Source of the DNA: Flavobacteriales bacterium CG_4_9_14_3_um_filter_32_8
GTDB taxonomy: Bacteria; Bacteroidota; Bacteroidia; Flavobacteriales_E; Vicingaceae
Reading direction: 5' to 3'
Length of the DNA: 23,340 nucleotides
Assembly: GCA_002790175.1 (NCBI GenBank)
Contig: PFUQ01000204.1
Coordinates: forward strand, 1-23,340
In this document: positions 8,405 through 16,686 of the stretch, in pieces
Numbering within the stretch: position 1 is the stretch's first letter
Layout of the letters: every line of letters begins with the position of its first letter
The notes under the pieces: generated by a model
What the model saw: the letters and a program-made list of their open reading frames with translations, nothing else
Databases searched by the model: none
What the model was told of the DNA's origin: nothing
Made by a program: the position numbers and the translations under genes

Positions 8405-9883
8405 ATGAAAAATAAAATAGTTACAACGGTTCTTATGTTAATGCTAAGTGAATTGTCTTTCGGACAATTTACTCTAGATGGAGAATTAAGACCAAGATTT
8501 GAATTTCGCCATGGATACAAATCTTTGGCTGATACAGCACAAGATGCGGCAGCATTAATTGAACAACGCACTAGACTTAATTTTGGGTATAAAACCGAAG
8601 GTTATATTTTTAGAGTCAGTTTACAAGATGTGCATGTGTGGGGAAGTCAACCTCAACTAATTAGTACTTCTACACAACAAAATAATGATGGCTCTTATTT
8701 AAGCATTCATGAGGCTTGGGGACAAGCGTTAATGTCAGAAAATTGGTCATTAAAATTTGGTCGTCAAGAAATAATTTTAGATGATCATCGAATTTTTGGT
8801 AGTGTTGATTGGACGGCACAAGGACGTAGTCATGATGCAGCTATCATTAAATTTACTAAAAATAAATTTAAAGCTGATATTGGTGCCGCTTACAACCAAG
8901 ATAAAGCTGCTTTGTCAAAAACTGAGGCCGCATTAGGAACCTATAAAGCGTTACAATATTTATGGTTACACAAAGATTTTGGAGATAATTTCGGTGCTAG
9001 TATATTATTTTTAAATAACGGTTTAGAACAATTAGACTATGATAGTAGTGGAACTTCTGGAGTTGGAACACCTTATTACAAAGATAATTACAGCCAAACC
9101 ATTGGAACACGCTTAACTTATAAAAAAGGGAAATTTGCTGTTAATGGTGCTTTCTATACCCAAATGGGTGTTCATGGAGATAGAACCAAAGTATTTTCTG
9201 ATAATAAAGGCGAATACAATAAAGAAATTGCTGCGATGAATTATGCTTTGGATATTTCTTATAAAATAACAGAAAAATTTAAAGCAACTGTTGGGTATGA
9301 ATTTCTAAGTGGAAATAGTGAAACAGATACTAGTGCTTCTTATAAAAGAGTTAACCACGCTTTTAACCCATTTTATGGAACAAATCATAAATTTAATGGT
9401 CACATGGACTATTTTTATGTAGGTAATCATATTGGTAGCGTTGGTTTACAAGACATCTTTTTACTACTTAATTACAAAGGAGAAAAATTTACTATAGGAG
9501 CAGATGTTCACCTATTTTCTTCAGCAGCTAATGTGTGGGATGAATATAAATATAATAAAGATTTAACGAATGCGATGACTAATGGAACTCCTGCAGATGT
9601 TACTGCTGTCAATGATAAAAAATATACAGGGTACACTATGTCTTCAGGGTTAGGTACTGAAGTTGATTTTAACTTTGGTTTTGATTTATCAAAAGGCGTT
9701 GCATTAAAAGCTGGATATTCTATGATGTTGGCAACAACAACTTTAGCCGACCTAAAAAATGTTAAGTATCAATCTAATAACCCAAATGCTGGTGAAGGAA
9801 GAATAGACCAAACCAGCAGTTGGGGATGGTTAATGATAATTATCAAACCTAATTTTACAGAGAAGAAAGAGGAGACTAAATAA
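8405..9883 (+). CDS. Outer-membrane porin, alginate-export type
   Basis: 492 aa with a Sec signal peptide (1-20, ending SFGQ) and then repeated amphipathic beta-strands with alternating aromatic and small residues. Phrases such as LDGELRPRFEFRHGY, EQRTRLNFGY, VHVWG, HEAWGQAL and LKFGRQEIILDDHRIFG are typical of the alginate-export/OprE-like beta-barrel family. The protein ends with a hydrophobic strand (WGWLMIIIKPNF), as in outer-membrane barrels. It has its own FNR-like promoter and a terminator, and lies directly after the nar operon. The likely job is letting nitrate, nitrite or another small anion cross the outer membrane during nitrate respiration; the substrate is inferred from context only. 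Alginate export itself is unlikely, as no polysaccharide genes are near. Confidence 0.75.
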   Translation: MKNKIVTTVLMLMLSELSFGQFTLDGELRPRFEFRHGYKSLADTAQDAAALIEQRTRLNFGYKTEGYIFRVSLQDVHVWGSQPQLISTSTQQNNDGSYLSIHEAWGQALMSENWSLKFGRQEIILDDHRIFGSVDWTAQGRSHDAAIIKFTKNKFKADIGAAYNQDKAALSKTEAALGTYKALQYLWLHKDFGDNFGASILFLNNGLEQLDYDSSGTSGVGTPYYKDNYSQTIGTRLTYKKGKFAVNGAFYTQMGVHGDRTKVFSDNKGEYNKEIAAMNYALDISYKITEKFKATVGYEFLSGNSETDTSASYKRVNHAFNPFYGTNHKFNGHMDYFYVGNHIGSVGLQDIFLLLNYKGEKFTIGADVHLFSSAANVWDEYKYNKDLTNAMTNGTPADVTAVNDKKYTGYTMSSGLGTEVDFNFGFDLSKGVALKAGYSMMLATTTLADLKNVKYQSNNPNAGEGRIDQTSSWGWLMIIIKPNFTEKKEETK

Positions 9884-9933
9884 GTAAATTCTTCATGCTT
9901 TAATTTATTATTATGATAAAAATTATTTGGTTC

Positions 9934-9966
9934 AAAAAAAGGTTATGTTTTACATGACCTTTTTTT
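9934..9966 (+). terminator. Rho-independent terminator after the porin gene
   Basis: GGTTATG (9941-9947) pairs with CATGACC (9953-9959), with one G-U wobble, around a 5-nt loop. The stem is extended by an A-run on the left (9934-9940) and a U-run on the right (9960-9966). Confidence 0.85.
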
Positions 9967-9991
9967 ATTTAATAATAAGATATTAATTCAT

Positions 9992-10032
9992 ATGTTTTAC
10001 ATCATATATTAATTGCAAAAAATGTAAATTTG
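9992..10032 (+). promoter_or_regulatory. Promoter of the hemerythrin gene with FNR-like half-site
   Basis: TAAATTTG (10025-10032) is an exact -7 box only 4 nt before the ATG at 10037, so the mRNA may be leaderless or nearly so. Upstream, ATGTTTTACATCAT (9992-10005) is one base from a full ATGAT-N4-ATCAT operator, but the spacing is 19 nt rather than 22. The -7 box is convincing; the operator is tentative. Confidence 0.5.
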
Positions 10033-10036
10033 TATT

Positions 10037-10765
10037 ATGAAAATAATAGATACAACAACAGGCAGTAGATTAGATGCTGAAGGGAAAGCCATTGCATTAA
10101 AATTAAAAGAAACAGATCCGTTAGATAGAGCCGCTAATAAAAAGGAAGAATTAAGTGAAAACTCTCCTATGGATCCACCTGATGCTTATGATAAAGATGC
10201 AACAACTGTTGATGGCATTACCTATGATGATTTAACAACTTCATTAAAAAAATTAATAGATGAGCATAATGAGTTAATTGTATTTGCAGAGAAATTTGAG
10301 AAAGCTTTAGGTGAATTTAAAGATACATCTTACTTATTTACACAAGAAATCAACGAACGGTTTAATACTTTTTTTAAATATTTCGATAATCATATTTTAC
10401 CTCATAATAGAAAAGAAGAAAGACACTTATTCCCAATTCTTCACAAAAGACTAATAGCATCTGGAGAACACAGTCCAAACGAAAATAAAGAAACAGCAGT
10501 TGATTTAATGGAAGATGATCATATTAAGTTTATTCAACTAGCTTCGCTTACTTTCAATTTGTTAGGGTTAGCTTCTCGTCTTCCAGACCTTCAATCGAGA
10601 GCGGTTACATTTGATTTAGCTTACCACAATGGGAAAGAATTAGTTGAACTCTTAAGATTACATCTTTTTAGAGAAGATAATACTATCTTCCCACTTGCCC
10701 AAAAGTTATTATCAGAAGAAGAATTAGCTCTTTTAAATAAAGAAATAGCGAACTTTAAAGGTTAA
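10037..10765 (+). CDS. Hemerythrin-like di-iron protein
   Basis: 242 aa soluble protein with a hemerythrin/HHE four-helix domain from about residue 65. Candidate di-iron ligands follow the family order H...HxxxE...H...HxxxE: H77 (DEHNEL), H123/E127 (HNRKE), H162 (DDHIKF) and H209/E213 (HLFRE). The first ~65 residues are polar and acidic/basic mixed with no recognised domain. Family members bind O2 or NO, or help repair Fe-S centres under nitrosative stress; any of these fits a locus that makes nitrite, but the sequence does not decide. It lacks an obvious cysteine-containing ScdA/YtfE N-terminal domain, so it is not a canonical RIC protein. A second in-frame ATG lies at 10169 (MDPPDAYDK); if the TAAATTTG box is the true promoter, 10037 would be a leaderless start. 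Confidence 0.82.
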   Translation: MKIIDTTTGSRLDAEGKAIALKLKETDPLDRAANKKEELSENSPMDPPDAYDKDATTVDGITYDDLTTSLKKLIDEHNELIVFAEKFEKALGEFKDTSYLFTQEINERFNTFFKYFDNHILPHNRKEERHLFPILHKRLIASGEHSPNENKETAVDLMEDDHIKFIQLASLTFNLLGLASRLPDLQSRAVTFDLAYHNGKELVELLRLHLFREDNTIFPLAQKLLSEEELALLNKEIANFKG

Positions 10766-10785
10766 TTTCTTTTCCATTATCATAT

Positions 10786-10830
10786 ATGATTTAACTCATA
10801 GTTTTAAACACCCTTTTTGTTTTAATTTTA
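10786..10830 (+). promoter_or_regulatory. FNR-type operator and promoter of a crp/fnr gene
   Basis: ATGATTTAACTCAT (10786-10799) has a perfect left half-site and one mismatch in the right (CTCAT). It is followed after 23 nt by TAATTTTA (10823-10830), a 7/8 match to TAnnTTTG. This suggests that the regulator without cluster cysteines is itself under FNR-type control. Confidence 0.6.
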
Positions 10831-10857
10831 GTACCATAATTAATCAACTAAGGAGAA

Positions 10858-11469
10858 TTGAATAGTATTGAGCAAATAATTCTGAACAATTTCAAAACAA
10901 AAAACCATTTTTTGATAAATGAGCCTTTATTTAAGGAAGGGGAGCGGATAAATGGAATTTACTTTATCAAAAAAGGAAATGTAAAAATAACCCGAACTGC
11001 AAAAAATAATTTAGCAATGTGGTTTGCAAATCCACATGAATTTGTAGGTTTGAGTTCCTTTTTTAGTGAATCAGAAAATTATACATTTAGTAGCTTTGCT
11101 TTTGGAGGGGGGGTTGATGCTATTTTTATACCATTAAATGATTTTAGAAATTTATTGGAGAATTACCCTACATTTAAAAATAACATTATCCAAAGTTTGT
11201 GCGATCGAATAAATTACACCATCGATAGAGTAAACAACATGAAATCGCAAAATATTAAAACAAGATTTTTAAATGCCATCTTATTGCTAATAGATAACGA
11301 AGATAAAAATAAATCCAAGATAAAAATAAACTATTCTATTCATGAATTATCTGAATTAACGGGTGCTTCAAAGCAATACGTTAAAAAATTGATTACAGAA
11401 TTTGAAGGTAAAAACTTGTTAAAAATTAGTGACAACAGCTTAGTTATTAATATGAATGAATTTAAATAA
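10858..11469 (+). CDS. Crp/Fnr-family regulator without Fe-S cysteines
   Basis: About 203 aa: a cyclic-nucleotide-binding-type beta-roll (about 10-115; LINEPLFKEGERINGIYFIKKGNVKI), a dimerisation helix (about 118-145) and a C-terminal winged HTH (about 165-200). It has only one cysteine (SLCDR), none N-terminal, and none where FNR has Cys122 (it reads AIFIPLND), so it cannot hold an FNR cluster. A haem/NO-sensing DNR-like or ligand-free role is possible. The recognition helix (ASKQYVKKLI) lacks the E-x-x-S-R of FNR, so its target differs from TGAT boxes. The start is doubtful: TTG at 10858 lies only 2 nt after AGGAG, and no ATG occurs before residue 49; ATT at 10867 has better spacing. A run of seven G (11107-11113) sits in the sensor domain. 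It converges with the exonuclease gene 7 bp away. Confidence 0.82.
   Translation: MNSIEQIILNNFKTKNHFLINEPLFKEGERINGIYFIKKGNVKITRTAKNNLAMWFANPHEFVGLSSFFSESENYTFSSFAFGGGVDAIFIPLNDFRNLLENYPTFKNNIIQSLCDRINYTIDRVNNMKSQNIKTRFLNAILLLIDNEDKNKSKIKINYSIHELSELTGASKQYVKKLITEFEGKNLLKISDNSLVINMNEFK
11107..11113 (+). repeat. Homopolymeric G7 tract inside the crp/fnr gene
   Basis: Seven consecutive G in a coding region of about 30% G+C, encoding part of a Gly-Gly-Gly stretch at about residues 83-85, where the two sister regulators have a charged turn (MED, LEE). Such tracts can slip and switch a gene on and off, but a sequencing or assembly length error would look the same. In the given sequence the frame is open. 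Confidence 0.6.
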
Positions 11470-11476
11470 TTAATTC

Positions 11477-13333
11477 TTAAAACCTTATCGTTGAAAACAC
11501 CGTTTTTTTAGATGCTTCACGTGCTTCTCCCAATGTTTTTATTCCCATTGCTTCTAAAATGGGGAGGAATTTTAAAAATATTTCAGCTGTTATCATCGCA
11601 TCACCTAATGCAGTATGTCTTCCAATTAATTCTATTCCTAATTTTTCTACAATATCTTCTAAATTATGTGTTTCTTGTTTTGGATGACAAACAGCTGATA
11701 ATAATAGTGTATCTAATACGGGGTTATTAAATTTTATGCCAGTTTGCTCTTCTTTTAATTGAATAAATTTCATATCAAAAGCAGCATTATGAGCTACCAA
11801 AACTGTGTTTTTTGCAAATTCATGAAATAAGGGTAATACTTTAGCAATAGTTGGTTTATTGTCAAGCATTTCAGGATAAATTTCATGAATTTTTAAAGAA
11901 ATTAACGGAATGTTTCTTTTGGGATTCACTAATTCATCAAATATTTCTTCATTATTAATTTTTCCCTCATATATCCGAATGCCCCCAATCGAAATAATTT
12001 CATCTCCACCAGAAGGATCTAAACCTGTAGTTTCAGTATCAAAAACTACATAAGTTAAGTCTCTTAACAATACATCATCTTGATCTGTTTTCTTACTAAC
12101 ATCTTCCGCAGGAGTTGAATTATAAAAAATAGGTCTTGATTCTATTGAATCAAGCATTTTCCATTCAATTTCTTGCTTAGAAACGATAATATCTAGTTCT
12201 ATTTTAGCACGATTATTACTGTTATTTTGAGTTAAAATTAAATGATTAAACTGTTGATGAGTTGATTTGAAATTAATTCCTTCTCCACTCCAATTCATTT
12301 GTAATTTATTAGTGTCATTAATGCCTAAACCAATTGTTTTTACACCTATTTTTTTTAATTGTGTAGAAAGTTCAATCAATAAATCGATTAGATAAAGGTG
12401 CTCAATACCCACCCAAACACCAATTTCGGTAATAAAATTAAATTCATTGTTAGTTTTCATATTAGCAATAGAGGCTATCTCATCTAAAATTATAGATTGA
12501 TTAGGGTAGTTATCGAAATTGCCCGCTTTAATATGATTACTGATATCATTGATGGTAAACATATAACCAGAAATGGTATTGGAATCTATATTTGTTAAGA
12601 TTGGAATTACTTTTACATCCAAAAATTGAACTTTATATCGAGTGGTAATGAAATTAAAATTGGTGCAACTGTTTTCTTCAATTTGCTGTTTTTGTAACAG
12701 TTCAAATGCATTTACAATAGGAGTTCTATTAAGAACACTAAATATAGATTGACCCAAACCTAATTTTAAAAACCGACCAACTTCTTTATGTTGTACGGCA
12801 TCAAAAATTTGATAGGCTCGATGATTACAAACTAAAATTCTACCATCATGATTACAAATAATAACACCTTCTGGTATAATATTCATCAAGGCATCCAATC
12901 TCATTTTCCCTTCTTCAAAGCCTTCTTTAGATTCGGTAACGATATTTTTAACTTCCGATTTTAACGAAATATAAGAATCAGCCAATTCATTTATTACAGT
13001 TGTTAAATTGTGTGTTTCGAGTGCTCCAACTGGTTTAATTCGGTACTTTGCATTGGCAACTCTTATTAATCTAGTTTCTTCGGTTAGCGTTTCGATGGGA
13101 GAAATATAATTTCGAAAAATATATAAAATAAATTGTGAACTGATAAAAAATAAAACAATCATGGCGAAAGTTCCATAGGTAACAACACGACCAAAAATTT
13201 GTTGACCTATTCTTCGTTCTTCTTCTGTCATATCTGTCCACAATAACAATATGGCTAAATTTACTACTACTATTGCCCCAATTGCAGTAACAATAAAAAA
13301 GAACCAGTGTTTTTCTCTAGTATTCATTTTCAT
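11477..13333 (-). CDS. Membrane PAS sensor fused to a DnaQ-like exonuclease
   Basis: 618 aa. Two N-terminal membrane helices (about 11-32 and 51-73) are followed by a HAMP-like linker (74-125), a PAS-like domain (about 143-265; PEGVIICNHDGRILVCN), a middle region (about 275-400) that may be a degenerate kinase-type fold, and a C-terminal DEDDh 3'-5' exonuclease domain. The exonuclease residues are all present: D432 and E434 (FDTETTGLD), D520 (AHNAAFD), H573 and D578 (HTALGDA). It should cleave single-stranded DNA or RNA, or a nucleotide signal, at the membrane. It is not the replicative proofreading subunit, which has no membrane or PAS part. It lies 10 bp after the DUF294 gene in one operon; the same pairing is known from Proteobacteria next to acetate permease genes. 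Its substrate and signal are unknown. Confidence 0.85.
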   Translation of the reverse strand: MKMNTREKHWFFFIVTAIGAIVVVNLAILLLWTDMTEEERRIGQQIFGRVVTYGTFAMIVLFFISSQFILYIFRNYISPIETLTEETRLIRVANAKYRIKPVGALETHNLTTVINELADSYISLKSEVKNIVTESKEGFEEGKMRLDALMNIIPEGVIICNHDGRILVCNHRAYQIFDAVQHKEVGRFLKLGLGQSIFSVLNRTPIVNAFELLQKQQIEENSCTNFNFITTRYKVQFLDVKVIPILTNIDSNTISGYMFTINDISNHIKAGNFDNYPNQSIILDEIASIANMKTNNEFNFITEIGVWVGIEHLYLIDLLIELSTQLKKIGVKTIGLGINDTNKLQMNWSGEGINFKSTHQQFNHLILTQNNSNNRAKIELDIIVSKQEIEWKMLDSIESRPIFYNSTPAEDVSKKTDQDDVLLRDLTYVVFDTETTGLDPSGGDEIISIGGIRIYEGKINNEEIFDELVNPKRNIPLISLKIHEIYPEMLDNKPTIAKVLPLFHEFAKNTVLVAHNAAFDMKFIQLKEEQTGIKFNNPVLDTLLLSAVCHPKQETHNLEDIVEKLGIELIGRHTALGDAMITAEIFLKFLPILEAMGIKTLGEAREASKKTVFSTIRF

Positions 13334-13343
13334 AGGTAATATT

Positions 13344-14834
13344 TTATTTCATAGACCAAGGAATATTCATTCCAGTAACTTCTTTAAATGCATAATCTTG
13401 TAACTCATAAATTGTTTTCAATGCATCTTTTAATTTTCTTAACTCTATTGGTATTAAATCTTTAGGATTAACGGTATGGTCTATTGTTAATATTTCTGTA
13501 TCCATAGTAAATTCTAATTTAAATCTTAATTTAAGTATAAAATCAAAAGCCACATGAACATTATCGGCAAGTGATTTTGGCATATTGCCTTTTTCAAGAA
13601 TTGCTTGTAATCTTTTTAAAGTGTTAGTTTCTCTAATTTCATTATGAAGAGCTAATAATCTAATTGCTGCATCTAGTGGTGCTGTCCCTTCTCTTTTAAT
13701 ATCAAAGGGTGGAGGAATAATATTAAAATTTGTTGGCATTCTCCATTTCCATTTGCGAATGGGTGGACGGCTAGCTTCTAATAAATTTTCTGAAAAATGA
13801 CGCATAAAAAAGTTATGTTTTTTTATACTTTCAAATAAGTATGTCCATAATTCATTTACTAATTCTTCTTTTCCATATATGCATCTAAAATCAAAATAGA
13901 TGGAAGCTTCTAACAATTCTTTTCTTGCAGCTTTTGTAATAATAAATTCAAAAAGTTCTTTCCACTTATCTATCGAATTACATAAATTGGGATTGGTAGC
14001 CATTATGTTTCCTCTGCACAATGGAAACCCACATTCATTTAACCCATTTACCACAATGGCTGAAAATTCTAAAAACCAGTCTTTAACCTTATTATATTCA
14101 TCGGCAGCTACATTTTCAAAAATAATTCCATTATCCTGATCCGTTCTAATGGTTTGAGCTTTTCTACCTTCACTTCCCATTCCAATCCATGCATAATTTA
14201 CTGGAGCATCTCCTTTACCCTTAGTTACCATTTCCGCCAAAGCTAATTCTTGTATTCTTTTTCCAATGGCATCATTTACAATGGTAATAATGTTGGTTAA
14301 GGACACCGCATTTTCTTCTTTGATAAATATATCCCAAATAATTTTTTTACTTTCCTTTCTTATGGTTACAATTTTAGCTATTGAATCTGCTTCTCTAATT
14401 TTTTTAATGAGTTGTGTAGGATAATTAACTTGTACCGACAACCAATCTTTTTGAGTAATAATTCCTAAAGATTGTTTTCCATCCATTACCAATAAATGGT
14501 TGATGTTATGTTTTAGCATAAACATTAAAGTTTCAAAAACAGGTTCGTTTTTCTGTACTGAGATTAAATGTGTATCCATTATTTTGGAAACAAATTCACT
14601 TTTAGTATCAGAATCTTTAAGGTTTGAATTGGAAAAATGTTGTTTGGTAACTATCCCTACTGGAATATTCTTTTTTAATATTACCAAATAGTTAATAGAA
14701 GTATTTATTAATAATCGTGAAGCTTCATCTAAAGAGCAATTAATATTAATTGTTTTAATTTTGTTGTGAGCTAAATTACCAACTACGCCTGTAAAAGCGA
14801 GCAGTTTATTTTCGTATGCTGGTTTTAAACCCAT
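13344..14834 (-). CDS. CBS-domain putative nucleotidyltransferase (DUF294)
   Basis: 496 aa cytoplasmic protein with two CBS motifs (about 25-70 and 82-135), which usually bind adenine nucleotides. After a helical linker comes a GlnD/GlnE-like nucleotidyltransferase domain with the motif G220-S221-x2-R224 followed by D232-x-D234 (TDQDNGII), and then a C-terminal helical DUF294 domain (about 340-490). Many proteobacterial relatives also have an N-terminal cyclic-nucleotide-binding domain; it is absent here. The likely activity is transfer of a nucleotide to a protein or small molecule in response to energy status, but no substrate is established. It is first of a two-gene operon with the membrane exonuclease. 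I see no FNR-type box upstream, only a weak -7 match, so its control seems separate from its neighbours. Confidence 0.85.
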   Translation of the reverse strand: MGLKPAYENKLLAFTGVVGNLAHNKIKTININCSLDEASRLLINTSINYLVILKKNIPVGIVTKQHFSNSNLKDSDTKSEFVSKIMDTHLISVQKNEPVFETLMFMLKHNINHLLVMDGKQSLGIITQKDWLSVQVNYPTQLIKKIREADSIAKIVTIRKESKKIIWDIFIKEENAVSLTNIITIVNDAIGKRIQELALAEMVTKGKGDAPVNYAWIGMGSEGRKAQTIRTDQDNGIIFENVAADEYNKVKDWFLEFSAIVVNGLNECGFPLCRGNIMATNPNLCNSIDKWKELFEFIITKAARKELLEASIYFDFRCIYGKEELVNELWTYLFESIKKHNFFMRHFSENLLEASRPPIRKWKWRMPTNFNIIPPPFDIKREGTAPLDAAIRLLALHNEIRETNTLKRLQAILEKGNMPKSLADNVHVAFDFILKLRFKLEFTMDTEILTIDHTVNPKDLIPIELRKLKDALKTIYELQDYAFKEVTGMNIPWSMK

Positions 14835-14899
14835 TAAAATGATAAGTTATACTAATTGTATTTATTCAAAGTTGCTATAAATTTATAGTTAATAGCTAA

Positions 14900-14928
14900 A
14901 AAAGGGTTATGAATTTCATAACCCTTTT
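14900..14928 (-). terminator. Terminator after the NarK2-type gene
   Basis: A 12-bp perfect stem, 14900-14911 with 14917-14928 (core GGGTTATG/CATAACCC), with a short AT loop. Reading the minus strand, the stem is followed by a T-run, so it ends transcription from narK (14996-16603) before the DUF294 operon. Confidence 0.85.
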
Positions 14929-14995
14929 CGCTTTACTAATTAAATTAATAGGTACTCAAATATGTTTTGATTATTAATGTACCTTACAATATATT

Positions 14996-16603
14996 TTACG
15001 GATTATCAAATTCCCTTTTAGGACCTTGATAATACCACCAGTTTAATACCAAACAAATTATATAATAAGCCGCAAACCCATATAGTGCGTACTCAGGAGT
15101 TTTGGCTTTAATTTGTTCTCCAAATACTTTTGGTATGATAAAAGCACCATACGCAGCAATTGCAGCTGTCCAACCTAAAACTGGTCCAGCTTGTTCTTTA
15201 CTAAAAATATAAGGAATACTTCTAAAAGTAGAACCATTTCCAATTCCAGAAGCTAAAAATAACAACATAAAACAGCCAAAAAATGGCCACCAATAAGTTT
15301 CAGGTGTTGCACATTCTCTAGCTTGTATCACAAAATAAGCAACTGCCAATGCTCCAATAATTTGAACCAAAGTACTCACTGCTGTAACTTTTGCACCACT
15401 GTTAAATTTATCTGAAATAATGCCTCCTAATGGTCGTGCTAATGCCCCAATCATTGGACCAATAAATGCCCACAACATAAAATTAGGTGCATTAGGATTA
15501 ATAAAAGTTGGGTCGTTTGGATTGGTATAAACAAATATATCTTGACAAAGTTTTGGGAAAGCAGCAGAAAAACCGATAAACGAACCAAATGTCATGGTAT
15601 AAATAATGGTCATTATCCAGTTATGTTTACTTCCTAAAATGGAAAACTGTTTGTTTAAGTTTGCTTTAATTTCGCCAGGCGTAGCATATTTCATTAGTAA
15701 AACTGCTAAAACGATTACAATGGGAAGAACTATCCACATATTTAATTTAGCACCAATCAATAAGTAGGAACCAATAGCTGCGGCAACTACACCTAAAAAT
15801 GTCATGTAAAGTGTTTTGCCAACTCCTTGAGCTGTAGTTGGTAGGTTTGGAGTGCCAGTTATCACATTGTTCATCCCAACAAATGCACCAATAACAGATG
15901 CTATTAATATAGGAACCCATACCCAACCAGCATTTTGAATACCAGCCAAAGGACCGCTACCTTCAACTCCTAATGAAGTTCCTGCAACTCCAAAAAAAGC
16001 AAATCCAACAACAAAAGGAATTAATTTTTGCATTACGGCAACACCTAAATTTCCAATACCAGCATTCATTCCTAATGCATAACCTTGGTTCTTTTTTGGA
16101 AAGAAAAAACTAATGTTACTCATAGAAGAGGAGAAGTTTCCACCACCAAAACCTGAAAGCATTGCCATAATAGCAAATACCATGTAAGAGGTATTAATAT
16201 CTCCTAAAGCCATTCCTGTTCCTATCGCTGGTATTAATAGCAATGCAGTAGAAACAAATACCACATTTCTTCCACCACCTAAAGAGATTAAAAAAGAATT
16301 AGGCAATCGTAGAGTGGCTCCTGCTAACCCTGCAATCGCTGGTAAAGTGTAATATAGGTTGTTAACATCTTCCAGCACTTTGTTAAATTCAGCAGAGCCT
16401 GGTGTTAACCCTTCTGTTAAGCCAAAGTTGTAACCAAAGTCTTTCATGTACTTAATGATGACTCCCCACATCATCCATACGGCAAAGGCTAGTAATAATG
16501 CTGGAATGGAAATCCATAGGTTTTTATTGGCAATTTTTTTTCCTGTGGAAGCCCAGAACCCTTCGTCTTCGACTTCCCATTTATCTATATTAGTTTTTGA
16601 CAT
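14996..16603 (-). CDS. narK: Nitrate/nitrite transporter NarK, NarK2 (antiporter) subtype
   Basis: 535 aa major-facilitator protein of the nitrate/nitrite porter family, 12 predicted helices and cytoplasmic N and C termini. The phrase FSSSMSNISFFFPKKNQGYALGMNAGIGNLGV (only partly conserved elsewhere) is nearly that of E. coli NarK and marks the NarK2-like nitrate/nitrite exchanger subtype. Substrate-binding arginines are expected in helix 2 (TLRLPN) and helix 8 (ALARPLGG), and both are present. It should export nitrite made by NarG in exchange for nitrate. It follows the NarK1-type gene by 83 bp and has its own FNR-type operator overlapping the end of that gap, so it can be transcribed independently. 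A terminator follows. Confidence 0.93.
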   Translation of the reverse strand: MSKTNIDKWEVEDEGFWASTGKKIANKNLWISIPALLLAFAVWMMWGVIIKYMKDFGYNFGLTEGLTPGSAEFNKVLEDVNNLYYTLPAIAGLAGATLRLPNSFLISLGGGRNVVFVSTALLLIPAIGTGMALGDINTSYMVFAIMAMLSGFGGGNFSSSMSNISFFFPKKNQGYALGMNAGIGNLGVAVMQKLIPFVVGFAFFGVAGTSLGVEGSGPLAGIQNAGWVWVPILIASVIGAFVGMNNVITGTPNLPTTAQGVGKTLYMTFLGVVAAAIGSYLLIGAKLNMWIVLPIVIVLAVLLMKYATPGEIKANLNKQFSILGSKHNWIMTIIYTMTFGSFIGFSAAFPKLCQDIFVYTNPNDPTFINPNAPNFMLWAFIGPMIGALARPLGGIISDKFNSGAKVTAVSTLVQIIGALAVAYFVIQARECATPETYWWPFFGCFMLLFLASGIGNGSTFRSIPYIFSKEQAGPVLGWTAAIAAYGAFIIPKVFGEQIKAKTPEYALYGFAAYYIICLVLNWWYYQGPKREFDNP

Positions 16604-16636
16604 AATTTTTTATTGTTTGTGATGTTAATAGTGAGT

Positions 16637-16680
16637 CAAATTTATAATTAGCTATAAAATTATTATATGATATTAATCAT
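16637..16680 (-). promoter_or_regulatory. FNR-type operator and promoter of narK2-type gene
   Basis: On the minus strand ATGATTAATATCAT (16667-16680) is a perfect palindrome of the ATGAT-N4-ATCAT type. It is followed after exactly 22 nt by TAAATTTG (16637-16644), an exact TAnnTTTG -7 box. The start codon lies 33 bp beyond. One of the two cleanest examples in the window. Confidence 0.87.
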
Positions 16681-16686
16681 AAAATA

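Noticed and set aside
11500..13333. Replicative DNA polymerase III epsilon subunit
   Set aside because: The exonuclease motifs match, but the two membrane helices, PAS-like region and operon partner show a membrane signalling protein rather than a polymerase proofreading subunit.
13900..14139. 79-codon plus-strand frame opposite the DUF294 gene
   Set aside because: It is antisense to the nucleotidyltransferase core motifs and lacks its own promoter or family features.
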